From Bacteroidota bacterium (lineage in GTDB: Bacteria > Bacteroidota > Bacteroidia > Flavobacteriales > Schleiferiaceae), in the NCBI GenBank assembly GCA_005786915.1, contig SYCM01000072.1:1-26445 (forward strand): a stretch of DNA of 26,445 nt. The letters run 5' to 3'. This document shows positions 15,592 through 23,069 of the stretch, in pieces; position 1 is the first letter of the stretch; every line of letters begins with the position of its first letter. A program made the position numbers and the translations under genes. The notes beneath the pieces were generated by a model. It saw only the letters and a list, made by a program, of their open reading frames with translations. It made no database searches and was not told the DNA's origin.

Positions 15592-15846
15592 ATGGCTAAC
15601 CACAAATCTGCGTTGAAGCGCATTCGCCAAATCCAAGCCAAGCGCGCTCACAACAAGTACTTCCACAAGTCGACCCGCAATGCGGTTCGCGCCCTTCGTG
15701 CCCTAACCGATGCAGCAGCAGCGGCTATCCAGCTTCCGCTGGTAGCTTCGATGCTGGATAAACTTGCTAAGCGCAACATCATCCACAAGAACAAGGCTTC
15801 GAACCTGAAGTCGAGTCTCACAAAGCACGTTAACAAATTAGCGTAA
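15592..15846 (+). CDS. rpsT: 30S ribosomal protein S20
   Basis: S20 binds 16S rRNA in the body of the 30S subunit. The 84 residues match the family length and its all-helical, lysine/arginine-rich composition: MANHKSALKRIRQIQAKRAH at the start, a conserved NKASNLKSSLTKHVNKL close. The leader between the tRNA and the ATG is A-rich with no Shine-Dalgarno, as usual in this phylum. It is the only protein gene on the tRNA-Glu transcript and is followed by a strong terminator. A small inverted repeat, CGTAAC-TCC-GTTACG at 15842-15856, overlaps its stop codon. Confidence 0.97.
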   Translation: MANHKSALKRIRQIQAKRAHNKYFHKSTRNAVRALRALTDAAAAAIQLPLVASMLDKLAKRNIIHKNKASNLKSSLTKHVNKLA

Positions 15847-15874
15847 CTCCGTTACGTTGAGATTGGTTGTTTGG

Positions 15875-15901
15875 AACCGCCCTGGGAGGGGCGGTTTTTT
15901 T
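15875..15901 (+). terminator. Rho-independent terminator of rpsT
   Basis: AACCGCCC (15875-15882) pairs perfectly with GGGCGGTT (15889-15896) around a 6-nt loop, followed by a run of seven T. It closes the tRNA-Glu/rpsT unit. The rest of the 155-nt gap to radC holds only the presumed radC promoter near its end. Confidence 0.93.
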
Positions 15902-15989
15902 GTTTTTCGGGGGTGCGGGTGCTGCGGATACTTCAAGCGTTTCAAGTAGCTGCTTGCGTTTAGGGACGACTTGCGGGAAGGATTAGGGG

Positions 15990-15997
15990 GAGGTTTG
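15990..15997 (+). promoter_or_regulatory. Possible -7 box GAGGTTTG of radC
   Basis: TAnnTTTG with the first T replaced by G, ending 4 nt before the radC ATG. A CTTG at 15970-15973 lies 16 nt upstream, a little closer than the usual -33 spacing. It is suggested mainly by its matching geometry with the other start-proximal boxes. Confidence 0.35.
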
Positions 15998-16001
15998 CGG
16001 A

Positions 16002-16703
16002 ATGAACGAAGTTTTTTCAAATTCCTCCATTCGGACGTGGTCAGAAGAGGAGCGCCCGCGCGAGCGGGCATTGGCCAACGGCATTCGCGGCATGACGGCC
16101 GCCGAATGCCTCGCATTGGTGCTGCGGTCGGGTACGCGCGCGCAGTCCGCATTGGATTTGGCGCGCTGCATCTTGGCGGAACACGAGGGCAGTTTGAGTC
16201 GATTGGCTCGAGCGGACGTCTTGAGTTTGCAGGGAATTTCGGGAGTGGGCCTGGCTAAAGCGGCAGCGGTCGCCGCCGCGTTTGAGTTGGGCCGAAGGTC
16301 GGCGAGCGATCCCCGAGTGGCGGACCAGGTAGTCCGCGGTTCCCATGACGTATTTCAGCTGCTCCAGCCGCGGCTGTCTGCGCTCGACCACGAACAGTTT
16401 TGGGCCGTCTATTTGAGCCGCGCCAACAAAGTGGTGCACTACGAATGCGTCGGGCAAGGAGGATGGACGGCAACGGCTGCCGACGTTCGGGTGGTCTACC
16501 AGCGGGCATTGGCGTTGCGGACGCCTTCGGTGGTGGTCGCGCACAACCACCCAAGCGGCCGCCTCGAGCCGTCTGAAGAAGATCGAAGGTTGACGCAGCG
16601 CCTCGTGGAAGGAGCCCGATTATTGGAGCTCACGTGCTTGGATCATTTGATCATTGGCGAGAACCAATACGTTAGTTTTGCGGATCGAGGATGGATGCCC
16701 TAA
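16002..16703 (+). CDS. radC: RadC/YsxA family JAB-domain protein
   Basis: A 233-residue protein with an N-terminal helix-hairpin-helix region (about 60-100, LSLQGISGVGLAKAAAV) and a C-terminal RadC (JAB/MPN) domain. The metal-binding JAMM-type motif is intact: VVVAHNHPSGRLEPSEED, with His181, His183 and Asp194. Despite its name, a role in DNA repair has not been established for the family; metal-dependent hydrolase or nuclease activity is a common suggestion. It heads a six-gene run in which every junction overlaps, starting with a 13-nt overlap into the epimerase gene. Its link to the envelope genes downstream may be purely positional. Confidence 0.93.
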   Translation: MNEVFSNSSIRTWSEEERPRERALANGIRGMTAAECLALVLRSGTRAQSALDLARCILAEHEGSLSRLARADVLSLQGISGVGLAKAAAVAAAFELGRRSASDPRVADQVVRGSHDVFQLLQPRLSALDHEQFWAVYLSRANKVVHYECVGQGGWTATAADVRVVYQRALALRTPSVVVAHNHPSGRLEPSEEDRRLTQRLVEGARLLELTCLDHLIIGENQYVSFADRGWMP

Positions 16704-17752
16704 CGTTAACACCCTACCGAATTGCGCACGTGGTCGGCGCTCGGCCCCAGTTTGTGAAATTGAAGCCCTTAGTGGAGGCCATTTCGCTAGCTGGAGGCCG
16801 CAATTGGGTGGCGCACACCGGGCAGCACTACGACGCGGAGATGAACGATTCGTTTTGGGCTGAATTGGGGTTTCGCCCCGACTACCAGGGCGCATGGGTT
16901 GAGCGGACCGCGGATGCCGCCGCACTCACCTTAGCCCTTCAAAATGCGGCGGTTGACGCGGTCGTGGTGTACGGTGATACGGATTCCACCGTGCTTGGAG
17001 CGCAAGCGGCCTTGGAACTCGGGTTGCCTTGCGCCCATGCCGAAGCGGGGCTGCGCAGCTTCAACCAGCTCATGCCTGAGGAGCACAACCGGCTTTGGGT
17101 GGACCAGCGCGCACATTGGTTGTGGGCGCCCACTGCCTTGGCCAGGGAGCAGCTCGAGCGCGAAGGCCTCGACCGCGGCGCGCCGTGGACGGTGGTCACT
17201 GGTGATTTGATGCGGGACGCGTTTCCTTCCGCGCCGAGCGGGACGACCCGGCCTGGCCGAATTTTGGTCACAGTCCATCGCAACACCAACGTGGATGTTC
17301 CCGAACGGCTTCGCCGAATTGAGGCAGCCATGGATGCCTTGGCCGAAGACTTCGAGGTGGTTTGGCCCCGCCACCCTCGGCACCGCGCAGCGGGAAGTAG
17401 GTCGGTGCGCGTGCCAGACTGTCCGTCCCTAAGCCGCGAAGACCTGCTGAGTGCTTTGCACGCGGCCGAATGGGTCGTGACTGATTCGGGAGGGCTGCAG
17501 AAAGAGGCCTTTTTTGCGGGGAAGCGCTGCGTGGTACTGCGCGGCGAAACCGAATGGACGGAATTGGTCGAACACGGCTGGGCGGTACTTGTCGATCCGG
17601 ATACCCCTGATTTGGCCGGTAGCGTGAAGCGCCACTTTGCGCAATGGCAGGCTCACCCCACTTTGACTCCGCCCCATTTGTACGGCGACGGGCGCGCCGC
17701 AGAAAAAATGGTACAATCTCTGGCGCAGGGCTTGGCCGAACGCAACGTATGA
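16691..17752 (+). CDS. wecB: UDP-N-acetylglucosamine 2-epimerase, non-hydrolysing
   Basis: Interconverts UDP-GlcNAc and UDP-ManNAc, a precursor for surface polysaccharides. The 353 residues fit the family, with VGARPQFVK near the start, HTGQHYD (42-48) and YGDTDST (Asp96). HAEAGLRS (Glu118), MPEEHNR (Glu131), VTVHR (His196) and DSGGLQKEA for UDP binding follow. Asp96, Glu118, Glu131 and His196 correspond to the E. coli WecB active-site residues Asp95, Glu117, Glu131 and His213. The only reasonable ATG is at 16691, inside radC by 13 nt. The stop overlaps the next gene as ATGA. With the deacetylase-like and FemAB/GNAT-like genes it suggests a small amino-sugar polysaccharide module; the product is unknown. 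The symbol is by homology. Confidence 0.9.
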   Translation: MDALTLTPYRIAHVVGARPQFVKLKPLVEAISLAGGRNWVAHTGQHYDAEMNDSFWAELGFRPDYQGAWVERTADAAALTLALQNAAVDAVVVYGDTDSTVLGAQAALELGLPCAHAEAGLRSFNQLMPEEHNRLWVDQRAHWLWAPTALAREQLEREGLDRGAPWTVVTGDLMRDAFPSAPSGTTRPGRILVTVHRNTNVDVPERLRRIEAAMDALAEDFEVVWPRHPRHRAAGSRSVRVPDCPSLSREDLLSALHAAEWVVTDSGGLQKEAFFAGKRCVVLRGETEWTELVEHGWAVLVDPDTPDLAGSVKRHFAQWQAHPTLTPPHLYGDGRAAEKMVQSLAQGLAERNV

Positions 17753-18891
17753 ATTCAGTCGTCTTTCGGCACCACAGCCCCGGTCCAGCGCACCAGAGAG
17801 TAGCGCAGCTGCTGAGCGCGGCTTGGGGTGTTCGCGTCTCGTTTGGCGCAGAGCCCGAGGCCCGGACGTGGAGCGACTCGGGATGGCTCAACGCTCCGGA
17901 AACGTTGGAGCCCCCTCACGAGGACGCCTTAGCCTGGATTTTATGGAGGACCGAATATTGGGAGCGTACGCTCGAACACGACGCACACGGCCGCCCAATG
18001 GGCCGAACGGCTTCGCGCGACCTGATGCGGCCCGAGGCGGAGCTGCGTGCGAGGGCCCTCGCCAAAGACTTCGGGGTGGCGTTGCCGGTCCAAGGGCAAC
18101 CTAATCCGGTCGTCGTGGTGGACATCGACCACCTCTTTGCGTACCGGGGGCGCGGCTGGCGGTCCTTCCTCGGCGGCGGACTTCGGGACTTGCTGCGGGG
18201 CGACTGGAGGGCCGTTTCGGAACGAGCCTTTGGTCCGGATCCGTTTTACAGCGGCGCATTCTGGTCCGATTGGTCTGCGCGCCACCCGGAATGTGCGCTT
18301 CAGTTTTTTGCTCTGCTCGCCGCGGAGCAAGGCACCTACGACCGGGGGGTCCGCCCAGACTCCGACGCGGTCCACGCCGCCCTCAAGCAGTTGGGCTTGC
18401 GGTTTGACCTTGGGGTCCATTTGTCCTACGGGAGCCACGACCGCCAAGGGGGCTTTCGCAAGGAAGTGAGGTACCTGGATTCCATATTGGGGGTTCCGAC
18501 GCTGCGCCAGCGCTTCCACTTCTTGCGCCATGCCGGCTCCCCGCAGAGCGTTCAAGCCCAGACGGAATTGGGTCTTGCAGAAGACTGGTCCAATGAATTT
18601 GCCGACGCCCCGGGATTCCGGTCTGGCTGGGCCAGCCCATTCCCAGGCAACGATCAGCTTTGGATGGTGCCCGTTGCGGTGATGGACCAAAACCTCATTC
18701 ACATGGCGCCCCGCGACGTGGCCGAAACGCTTCATGCGCTAGAGCGCGGGGCCTGGTCAGTGGGATCGTCGCTTCGGTTGGGGACGCATTGGCGGATTTT
18801 TGGTCCCCGTCCCTCGGCAGAGCGCCATGCTAAGGATTTCACCACGTGGCGCGAGGGCCTCGAATTATGGCTTAACCAACGGCGCGCATGA
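17749..18891 (+). CDS. Polysaccharide deacetylase-like protein (DUF7033-type N-terminus)
   Basis: A 380-residue protein resembling Bacteroidota proteins in which an uncharacterised N-terminal domain precedes a divergent NodB-like deacetylase domain. Supporting landmarks are LAWILWRTEYWE (61-72) and HGRPMGRTASRDLMRPE (80-96). VVVVDIDHLFAYRGRGWR (121-138, with Asp125 and Asp127 where NodB proteins have TFDDG) comes next, then FDLGVHLSYGSHD (219-231, a His-Ser-Tyr motif at the second metal ligand) and FRKEVRYL. The motifs are altered from classical NodB, so activity is uncertain. Carbohydrate de-N-acetylation is inferred from family and from the upstream epimerase. The ATG at 17749 overlaps the epimerase stop as ATGA. 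Assignment is by recollection of the family pattern, not by search. Confidence 0.65.
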   Translation: MNSVVFRHHSPGPAHQRVAQLLSAAWGVRVSFGAEPEARTWSDSGWLNAPETLEPPHEDALAWILWRTEYWERTLEHDAHGRPMGRTASRDLMRPEAELRARALAKDFGVALPVQGQPNPVVVVDIDHLFAYRGRGWRSFLGGGLRDLLRGDWRAVSERAFGPDPFYSGAFWSDWSARHPECALQFFALLAAEQGTYDRGVRPDSDAVHAALKQLGLRFDLGVHLSYGSHDRQGGFRKEVRYLDSILGVPTLRQRFHFLRHAGSPQSVQAQTELGLAEDWSNEFADAPGFRSGWASPFPGNDQLWMVPVAVMDQNLIHMAPRDVAETLHALERGAWSVGSSLRLGTHWRIFGPRPSAERHAKDFTTWREGLELWLNQRRA

Positions 18892-19802
18892 ACTCATTTA
18901 ACCTGACGTCGAATCCCGACGAAGCAAAGTGGGCAGAGGCGTACCGCCTCTGTCCAGAACCTTTTCCCTACGACCGAATCGAGTACCTCGATTCGCTGGG
19001 CGTGACGTGGTGCGCGGTCGAAGGAGATACGCTGATCTTGCCGTTTGCGGTGGGCCGCAGCAAGCTAGGATTTACTCAAGCCTTTTGCCCTTTGGGGGCC
19101 CAGCGACTGGGGCCATTGGGCGCGTCGGCGACTGAGGCGGAATCCGTTCGGGCGGCCCTTGACGCGTTGCCGAACTACCTGCGGTTGCGGCTGCGCTTAT
19201 CGCGCCCGACGTCCTGGCCTGAGGACCACTCCTGGCACTGGCGCCGGGGCGGGTGGGAACGCTCGCAATCCCTTCCAAACTATGAGTTGCGGCTCGGCGG
19301 GAGCTACGAACAACTCTACCAGGGTTTTTCGAGCCAGACGCGCAAAAACCTCAAGTCGGCAGTAGACAACCAGCTATGGGAATACAGCAATCCTGAAGAG
19401 TTGTGGAGCTATTTCGCCCAAAATCAGGGCAAAAAGTACCGTGTACCGGCGCGGTACGAACAAGCCATGAAGTCTGCGATGTACCACCTGCTTCATCAGG
19501 GCCGAGGAGCCGTTTGGGCGGCAATGGGCCCCGGAAACCAGTGGCTGGCGGGAATGTTTGTGGCTTTTGCGGGCAATCGGGCCGTCCTGCTCTTTAGTGC
19601 GGTTACCGAAGAGGGACGGGAACGGCATTCGATGACCTGGCTGGTCAACGAGTTTTTAACGATGGCGGTGGGACGCTGGTCGGTCGTTGATTTTGAAGGA
19701 AGCAGTGCCCCCGGATTGGCCCGGTTTTATCAAGGTTTTGGTGCTGAAAACGTTCCGTACCTTAGCTGGGAACGCTGGAACCTTCCATGGCCATCACGCT
19801 AA
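18888..19802 (+). CDS. FemAB/GNAT-like acyltransferase family protein
   Basis: A 304-residue soluble protein that looks like the FemAB/BioF2-like branch of GNAT acetyltransferases found in Bacteroidota polysaccharide loci. Key region: YELRLGGSYEQLYQGFSSQT then RKNLKSA (about 132-158), typical of the second half of FemAB-like folds. A core with GAVWAAMGPGNQWLAGMFVA and VVDFEGSSAPGLARFYQGFG near the C-terminus follows; the latter resembles the D(F)EGS...(G)...FY..FG motif of this family. Likely donor and acceptor are unknown. It overlaps the deacetylase gene by 4 nt and the OxyR-type gene by 16 nt. Modification of an amino sugar or peptide at the envelope is inference from neighbours. Confidence 0.72.
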   Translation: MNSFNLTSNPDEAKWAEAYRLCPEPFPYDRIEYLDSLGVTWCAVEGDTLILPFAVGRSKLGFTQAFCPLGAQRLGPLGASATEAESVRAALDALPNYLRLRLRLSRPTSWPEDHSWHWRRGGWERSQSLPNYELRLGGSYEQLYQGFSSQTRKNLKSAVDNQLWEYSNPEELWSYFAQNQGKKYRVPARYEQAMKSAMYHLLHQGRGAVWAAMGPGNQWLAGMFVAFAGNRAVLLFSAVTEEGRERHSMTWLVNEFLTMAVGRWSVVDFEGSSAPGLARFYQGFGAENVPYLSWERWNLPWPSR

Positions 19803-20728
19803 TCCAACTGCAGTATTTTGAAGCCCTCGCCACGCACCGCCACTTTGGTCGTGCCGCCAAGGCCTGTGGAGTAGCTCAACCCACGCTGTCGGCGCAAATT
19901 CAAAAACTTGAGGAGGAGCTCCAGGGCAGCCTCATTGATCGGCGAAGTCAGCCCGTTCAGTTGACCCAGTTGGGCGTGCAGCTGTTGCCTTATGCCCAGC
20001 GGACGTTAAGCGCGGCACTGAGCATAACGGAAGTGAGCCAGACCTTTCACAAGCCCCTTGAAGGAGCGCTGCGGGTGGGTGTGATTCCCACGATAGCGCC
20101 CTACCTCATTCCGCGCTTCGCCCCCGAGCTGCTCCGGCGCTTTCCCCGATTGCGGTTGGAACTCGAAGAGGCCACAACGGAGCAACTGGTCGAGAAACTC
20201 GAGGCCGACCGACTGGATGCGGCCATTCTCGCCGTTCCCTTGGCTGCATCGCATTTTGTGCAGGAGCCCCTTTACCGTGAGCCTTTCTTGGCCTACTTGC
20301 CCGAAGGCCACGCCAAATCGCGGGATTTGTTTTTAACTGCCTCCGAACTCAAGTCGGAGTCCATTTTGCTCTTGCCCGAGGGCCATTGCTTTCGGGACCA
20401 GGTGGTCCAACTGTGCGGCGTCGAGCGGAATGCGGAACGCATTTCCCTCTCGGTGGGGCAGTTCGAGACCTTGGTGCGCTTGGCGGACGAGGGCTTGGGG
20501 ATAACGCTGCTTCCCCAGTTGGCGGTTTTGGAACTTTCGGTGGTCCGCCAAAAGCGGATGAAGCCGATTTCGGAGCCCCGCCCCGTGCGCCAAGTGGCCC
20601 TGCTCGCATTGCCGGGTCACCGCCGGTTGGGAATGGTCGAGGCGCTCGCGCGTATCATCCGAGCATCGGTTCCTGAAGTGCTCCGCGTGGAGAGTTCCGA
20701 GGATCACGTACTGTCTGCCGCCCGATGA
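19787..20728 (+). CDS. oxyR: OxyR-type LysR-family transcriptional regulator
   Basis: A 313-residue LysR regulator. The N-terminal winged helix-turn-helix (about 5-64) reads LQYFEALATHRHFGRAAKAC and then GVAQPTLSAQIQKLEEEL. A periplasmic-binding-like sensor domain follows from about residue 92. Two cysteines in PEGHCFRDQVVQLC, Cys201 and Cys210, match the peroxide-sensing pair of E. coli OxyR (Cys199 and Cys208) in spacing and context, so this is very probably a peroxide-responsive OxyR. The gene is embedded in the operon, overlapping the acyltransferase by 16 nt and rdgB by 4 nt. Most LysR genes sit divergent to their targets. No catalase or peroxidase gene is in the window. I see no separate promoter. 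Confidence 0.92.
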   Translation: MAITLIQLQYFEALATHRHFGRAAKACGVAQPTLSAQIQKLEEELQGSLIDRRSQPVQLTQLGVQLLPYAQRTLSAALSITEVSQTFHKPLEGALRVGVIPTIAPYLIPRFAPELLRRFPRLRLELEEATTEQLVEKLEADRLDAAILAVPLAASHFVQEPLYREPFLAYLPEGHAKSRDLFLTASELKSESILLLPEGHCFRDQVVQLCGVERNAERISLSVGQFETLVRLADEGLGITLLPQLAVLELSVVRQKRMKPISEPRPVRQVALLALPGHRRLGMVEALARIIRASVPEVLRVESSEDHVLSAAR

Positions 20729-21294
20729 AGCTCGTTCTCGCCACCCAAAATCCGCACAAAGTTGCCGAAATCCGCGCCGTGCTCCCCCCGGATTGGGAGG
20801 TTTTGCAGCCCTCCGACTTTGGGCTTAGCGGAGAACTTCGCGAAGACGGCGCGACCATGGAAGCGAACGCAAGCCAAAAGGCCCTCTTTCTGTGGGAACT
20901 GACCGGAGTTCCCAGTTTGGCGGACGACAGCGGACTCGAGGTCGACGTCCTTGGCGGGGCCCCAGGGGTGGACAGTGCCCACTTCGCGGGACCGGAGCGC
21001 TCCGATTCTGCCAACCGAAGTAAGTTGCTGGATGCGTTGCAGGATTCGGTAAACCGAAGGGCCCGGTTTACTACGGTGCTCGCATGGGCAACCGCTGAAG
21101 GCGTCACGTGCTACCGCGGGACGGTCGAGGGGAATATTGGCGAGTGCGAACGGGGCACCCAGGGATTTGGATACGATTCGCTGTTTGTTCCGCTGGAGGG
21201 AGACGGGCGAAGTTTTGCCGAAATGAGCCCGGCGGAAAAAACCGCCCTAAGCCACCGTAGCCGGGCTTTAGCAGCCTGGTGCGCTAAGCGGTGA
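20725..21294 (+). CDS. rdgB: Non-canonical purine NTP pyrophosphatase (RdgB/HAM1)
   Basis: Hydrolyses dITP, ITP and XTP to the monophosphates, keeping deaminated purines out of DNA and RNA. The 189 residues show the family motifs: TQNPHK (7-12) at the start, LADDSGLEVD (66-74, with catalytic Asp68), GFGYDSLF (147-154) and SHRSRAL (176-182). It is the last gene of the radC run, overlapping oxyR by 4 nt (ATGA). Its 3-prime end overlaps the convergent rsmD by 11 nt, with no terminator visible between them. Coupling to a peroxide sensor is suggestive of nucleotide-pool protection but unproven. Confidence 0.96.
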   Translation: MKLVLATQNPHKVAEIRAVLPPDWEVLQPSDFGLSGELREDGATMEANASQKALFLWELTGVPSLADDSGLEVDVLGGAPGVDSAHFAGPERSDSANRSKLLDALQDSVNRRARFTTVLAWATAEGVTCYRGTVEGNIGECERGTQGFGYDSLFVPLEGDGRSFAEMSPAEKTALSHRSRALAAWCAKR

Positions 21295-21808
21295 AAAAGC
21301 TGAAGTGCACGCTTCCGTAGCGGCGCAGCTGTTCGAACTGCGGGTGACCAGTAAGGTCTGTATCCGCCCCGTGTTCTACTACGAGGGTCCCCTCAGGGGC
21401 CAGTCGAGCCCATGCGGCATCTACGAGGGCTGCGTACTCGGCAAAGTCGTAGGGCGGGTCGGCGAGAATGAGGTCCCATTTTGCCGGATTTCGCTGCAAA
21501 AAGCGCAGGGCATCTTCGCTGATCGCACGAATGGGGAAGGACAGTTGTTCTGAGGTTTTGTGGATGAAGCGCGTGCAGTCCCTAAAGCTGTCGACCGAAC
21601 TTACGTCAGGACATCCACGGCTGGCCAGCTCGTAGCTCAGATTGCCAGTTCCCGCAAAAAGGTCTAGGGCGCGGATTTCGTCCCATTGAAGGCGGTTTTC
21701 AAGGATGTTGAACAGGCCCTCTTTGGCCATGTCGGTGGTGGGGCGCACGGGCAAACTAGAAGGTGCACGCAGGATTTTTCCACGGTGGGAGCCCCGAATG
21801 ATGCGCAT
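21284..21808 (-). CDS. rsmD: 16S rRNA (guanine-966-N2)-methyltransferase
   Basis: RsmD methylates G966 of 16S rRNA using S-adenosylmethionine. The 174 residues start with the characteristic MRIIRGSHRGK and include RPTTDMAKEGLFNIL (22-36), motif I LDLFAGTGNLSYE (48-60) and the catalytic DPPY (117-120). The open frame extends further upstream, but the ATG at 21808 gives the family N-terminus and shares one base with the upstream stop (TGATG), implying coupling to the DUF3822-like gene. It converges on rdgB with an 11-nt overlap of the coding ends. Confidence 0.96.
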   Translation of the reverse strand: MRIIRGSHRGKILRAPSSLPVRPTTDMAKEGLFNILENRLQWDEIRALDLFAGTGNLSYELASRGCPDVSSVDSFRDCTRFIHKTSEQLSFPIRAISEDALRFLQRNPAKWDLILADPPYDFAEYAALVDAAWARLAPEGTLVVEHGADTDLTGHPQFEQLRRYGSVHFSFFTA

Positions 21809-22326
21809 CAGTCCTGGCGTAGGATTCCCTCGAGGCTGCGAACGTGCCAGTGGGCGATGAAATGCTGGGTCAGCTGCCGAACCGACTGGTCGTCGAGGCC
21901 TTCCCAAAAAACGGGGACCGAGCTTCCGCTCCAGTCGAGCTGTTCGAAGTACAAGAGGATGAAGTAGGACGCCTCCTCTGGCGATTGCGTGCGGTACACG
22001 CCGTGCATTCGAATGCGGCTTCCGTCGAACGCCGCAAGTTCCAGTCGGCGGTCCCAGTACTGAACGCGTAACGTGCGGCCTTTGGGTTCGCTACGAAGCC
22101 AGCGGCGCAAATTGAACAGGCTCAAGGGCTGCGCTCCGCCGGGCGCTGCGTTAAATCGGTAGGCGAGGTCGTACGAGTCATCTACCGCGCTCCGAAACCA
22201 AGAAACCCCATGGGGGTCCATAGGGCTTAAGGTAGCTTCATTAACGTTCTTGGGAAGGAGGGCGCAAAAGGCTTCGTCGTGCCATTGGAGGCCGCTCGAG
22301 GGCTCAGACCAGAGGGGAGAACTCAA
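21808..22326 (-). CDS. DUF3822-like protein, short
   Basis: A 172-residue protein without signal peptide. Its position immediately before rsmD and its C-terminal half resemble DUF3822, a Bacteroidota family commonly adjacent to rsmD. That half contains RTQSPEEASYFILLYFEQLD, then a hydrophobic strand VPVFWEGL and a final helical segment. Typical members are, to my recollection, about 250 residues or more, so this one looks N-terminally reduced. The family is uncharacterised; a remote actin/PilM-like relation has been suggested in my memory but I cannot verify it. It starts 4 nt after the stop of the pilin-like gene and its stop overlaps the rsmD start by 1 nt. Confidence 0.6.
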   Translation of the reverse strand: MSSPLWSEPSSGLQWHDEAFCALLPKNVNEATLSPMDPHGVSWFRSAVDDSYDLAYRFNAAPGGAQPLSLFNLRRWLRSEPKGRTLRVQYWDRRLELAAFDGSRIRMHGVYRTQSPEEASYFILLYFEQLDWSGSSVPVFWEGLDDQSVRQLTQHFIAHWHVRSLEGILRQD

Positions 22327-22330
22327 GGGG

Positions 22331-22966
22331 CTATTTCCAGTTGCCGCTCAGCGTAGGCTCGGTTAACGAACCTACGATAAGTTCGTTGGTTTTCAGGCGC
22401 TTGATGTAGTCGCGGTACTGCTCCATCACATCGCTAAAAATGGCCTTGTTGCTAGCCTTGATTTCAAACACCGGAACCTTTACGCCGTTCTTTGTGACCT
22501 CCGCGGTTCCCATTTTGAACGTAGAATCTTGGCTGTATTTGATGGTCAACAAATCATCGGCGTTGAAGTCCTCTGGGAACAAATCTTCGCGTTGGTTGCG
22601 GAGTTTGGTTAGTGCCGAGGCGCTTCCGATCACGCGGTAGATGATGGTGTCCTTGAGCATGTCGGTCTGGTACACCTTGTTGTACTGCATGAAGGACGAG
22701 TCCTTGCGCTCTACAATGGTCACTTCGGCGTTCTTGATGAAGTCGACCAAGGTCGGAATTTCAGTGGCGTACATTCCGTACTCGTTTTTGAACGCAAGTT
22801 GTGCTTCGCGAAGCTGCTCGAGCTGCTCGATAACCGCGGCGTAGCGCTTATCGCGAATACCCTGAAATTCAATGGGTTCCATAATGATGCGGTAGATGCG
22901 GAAGGCGAAGAGGAGGGCTACTACACCAAGGACTACGCGCAGAATGAGGATGGTACGGGCGTTCAT
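22331..22966 (-). CDS. Pilin-like single-pass membrane protein, function unknown
   Basis: A 211-residue protein with one N-terminal transmembrane helix (about residues 5-24, TILILRVVLGVVALLFAF). It continues into a long amphipathic helix (IRDKRYAAVIEQLEQLREAQ) and then AFKNEYGMYATEIPTLVDFI. A hydrophobic N-terminal helix followed by an R/D-A-Q-xx-Y/F-xx-xxGxY-style segment is reminiscent of type IV pilins and pseudopilins. No prepilin peptidase site with a preceding Gly is evident, so it may be an uncleaved relative. The start at 22966 is chosen because the longer frame is basic and would cross the promoter. A TATTTTTG box lies 17 nt upstream. It leads the DUF3822-like and rsmD genes. Confidence 0.7.
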   Translation of the reverse strand: MNARTILILRVVLGVVALLFAFRIYRIIMEPIEFQGIRDKRYAAVIEQLEQLREAQLAFKNEYGMYATEIPTLVDFIKNAEVTIVERKDSSFMQYNKVYQTDMLKDTIIYRVIGSASALTKLRNQREDLFPEDFNADDLLTIKYSQDSTFKMGTAEVTKNGVKVPVFEIKASNKAIFSDVMEQYRDYIKRLKTNELIVGSLTEPTLSGNWK

Positions 22967-22983
22967 ACGTTCAATTTGAGGCT

Positions 22984-22991
22984 CAAAAATA
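22984..22991 (-). promoter_or_regulatory. -7 promoter box TATTTTTG of the pilin-like/rsmD unit
   Basis: Perfect TAnnTTTG on the minus strand in the 103-nt divergent gap with the HAD gene. It ends 17 nt before the ATG at 22966, so a short leader of roughly a dozen bases is expected. Confidence 0.6.
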
Positions 22992-23057
22992 GAACAAAGT
23001 GAGCGGACCCTTGCGAATTCGGCGTTAACTTTTTTCGCAGGTGCTCGCCGCAGGAGC

Positions 23058-23065
23058 GACCTTTG
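23058..23065 (+). promoter_or_regulatory. Possible -7 box GACCTTTG of the HAD gene
   Basis: Differs from TACCTTTG only in the first base, and ends 4 nt before the GTG start. Box, spacer length and GTG copy the arrangement at gpmI. Confidence 0.5.
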
Positions 23066-23069
23066 CCTT

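Noticed and set aside
17268..17891. Minus-strand open frame of 207 codons across the epimerase-deacetylase junction
   Set aside because: Low-complexity Arg/Pro composition opposite two genes with conserved motifs; treated as a shadow.
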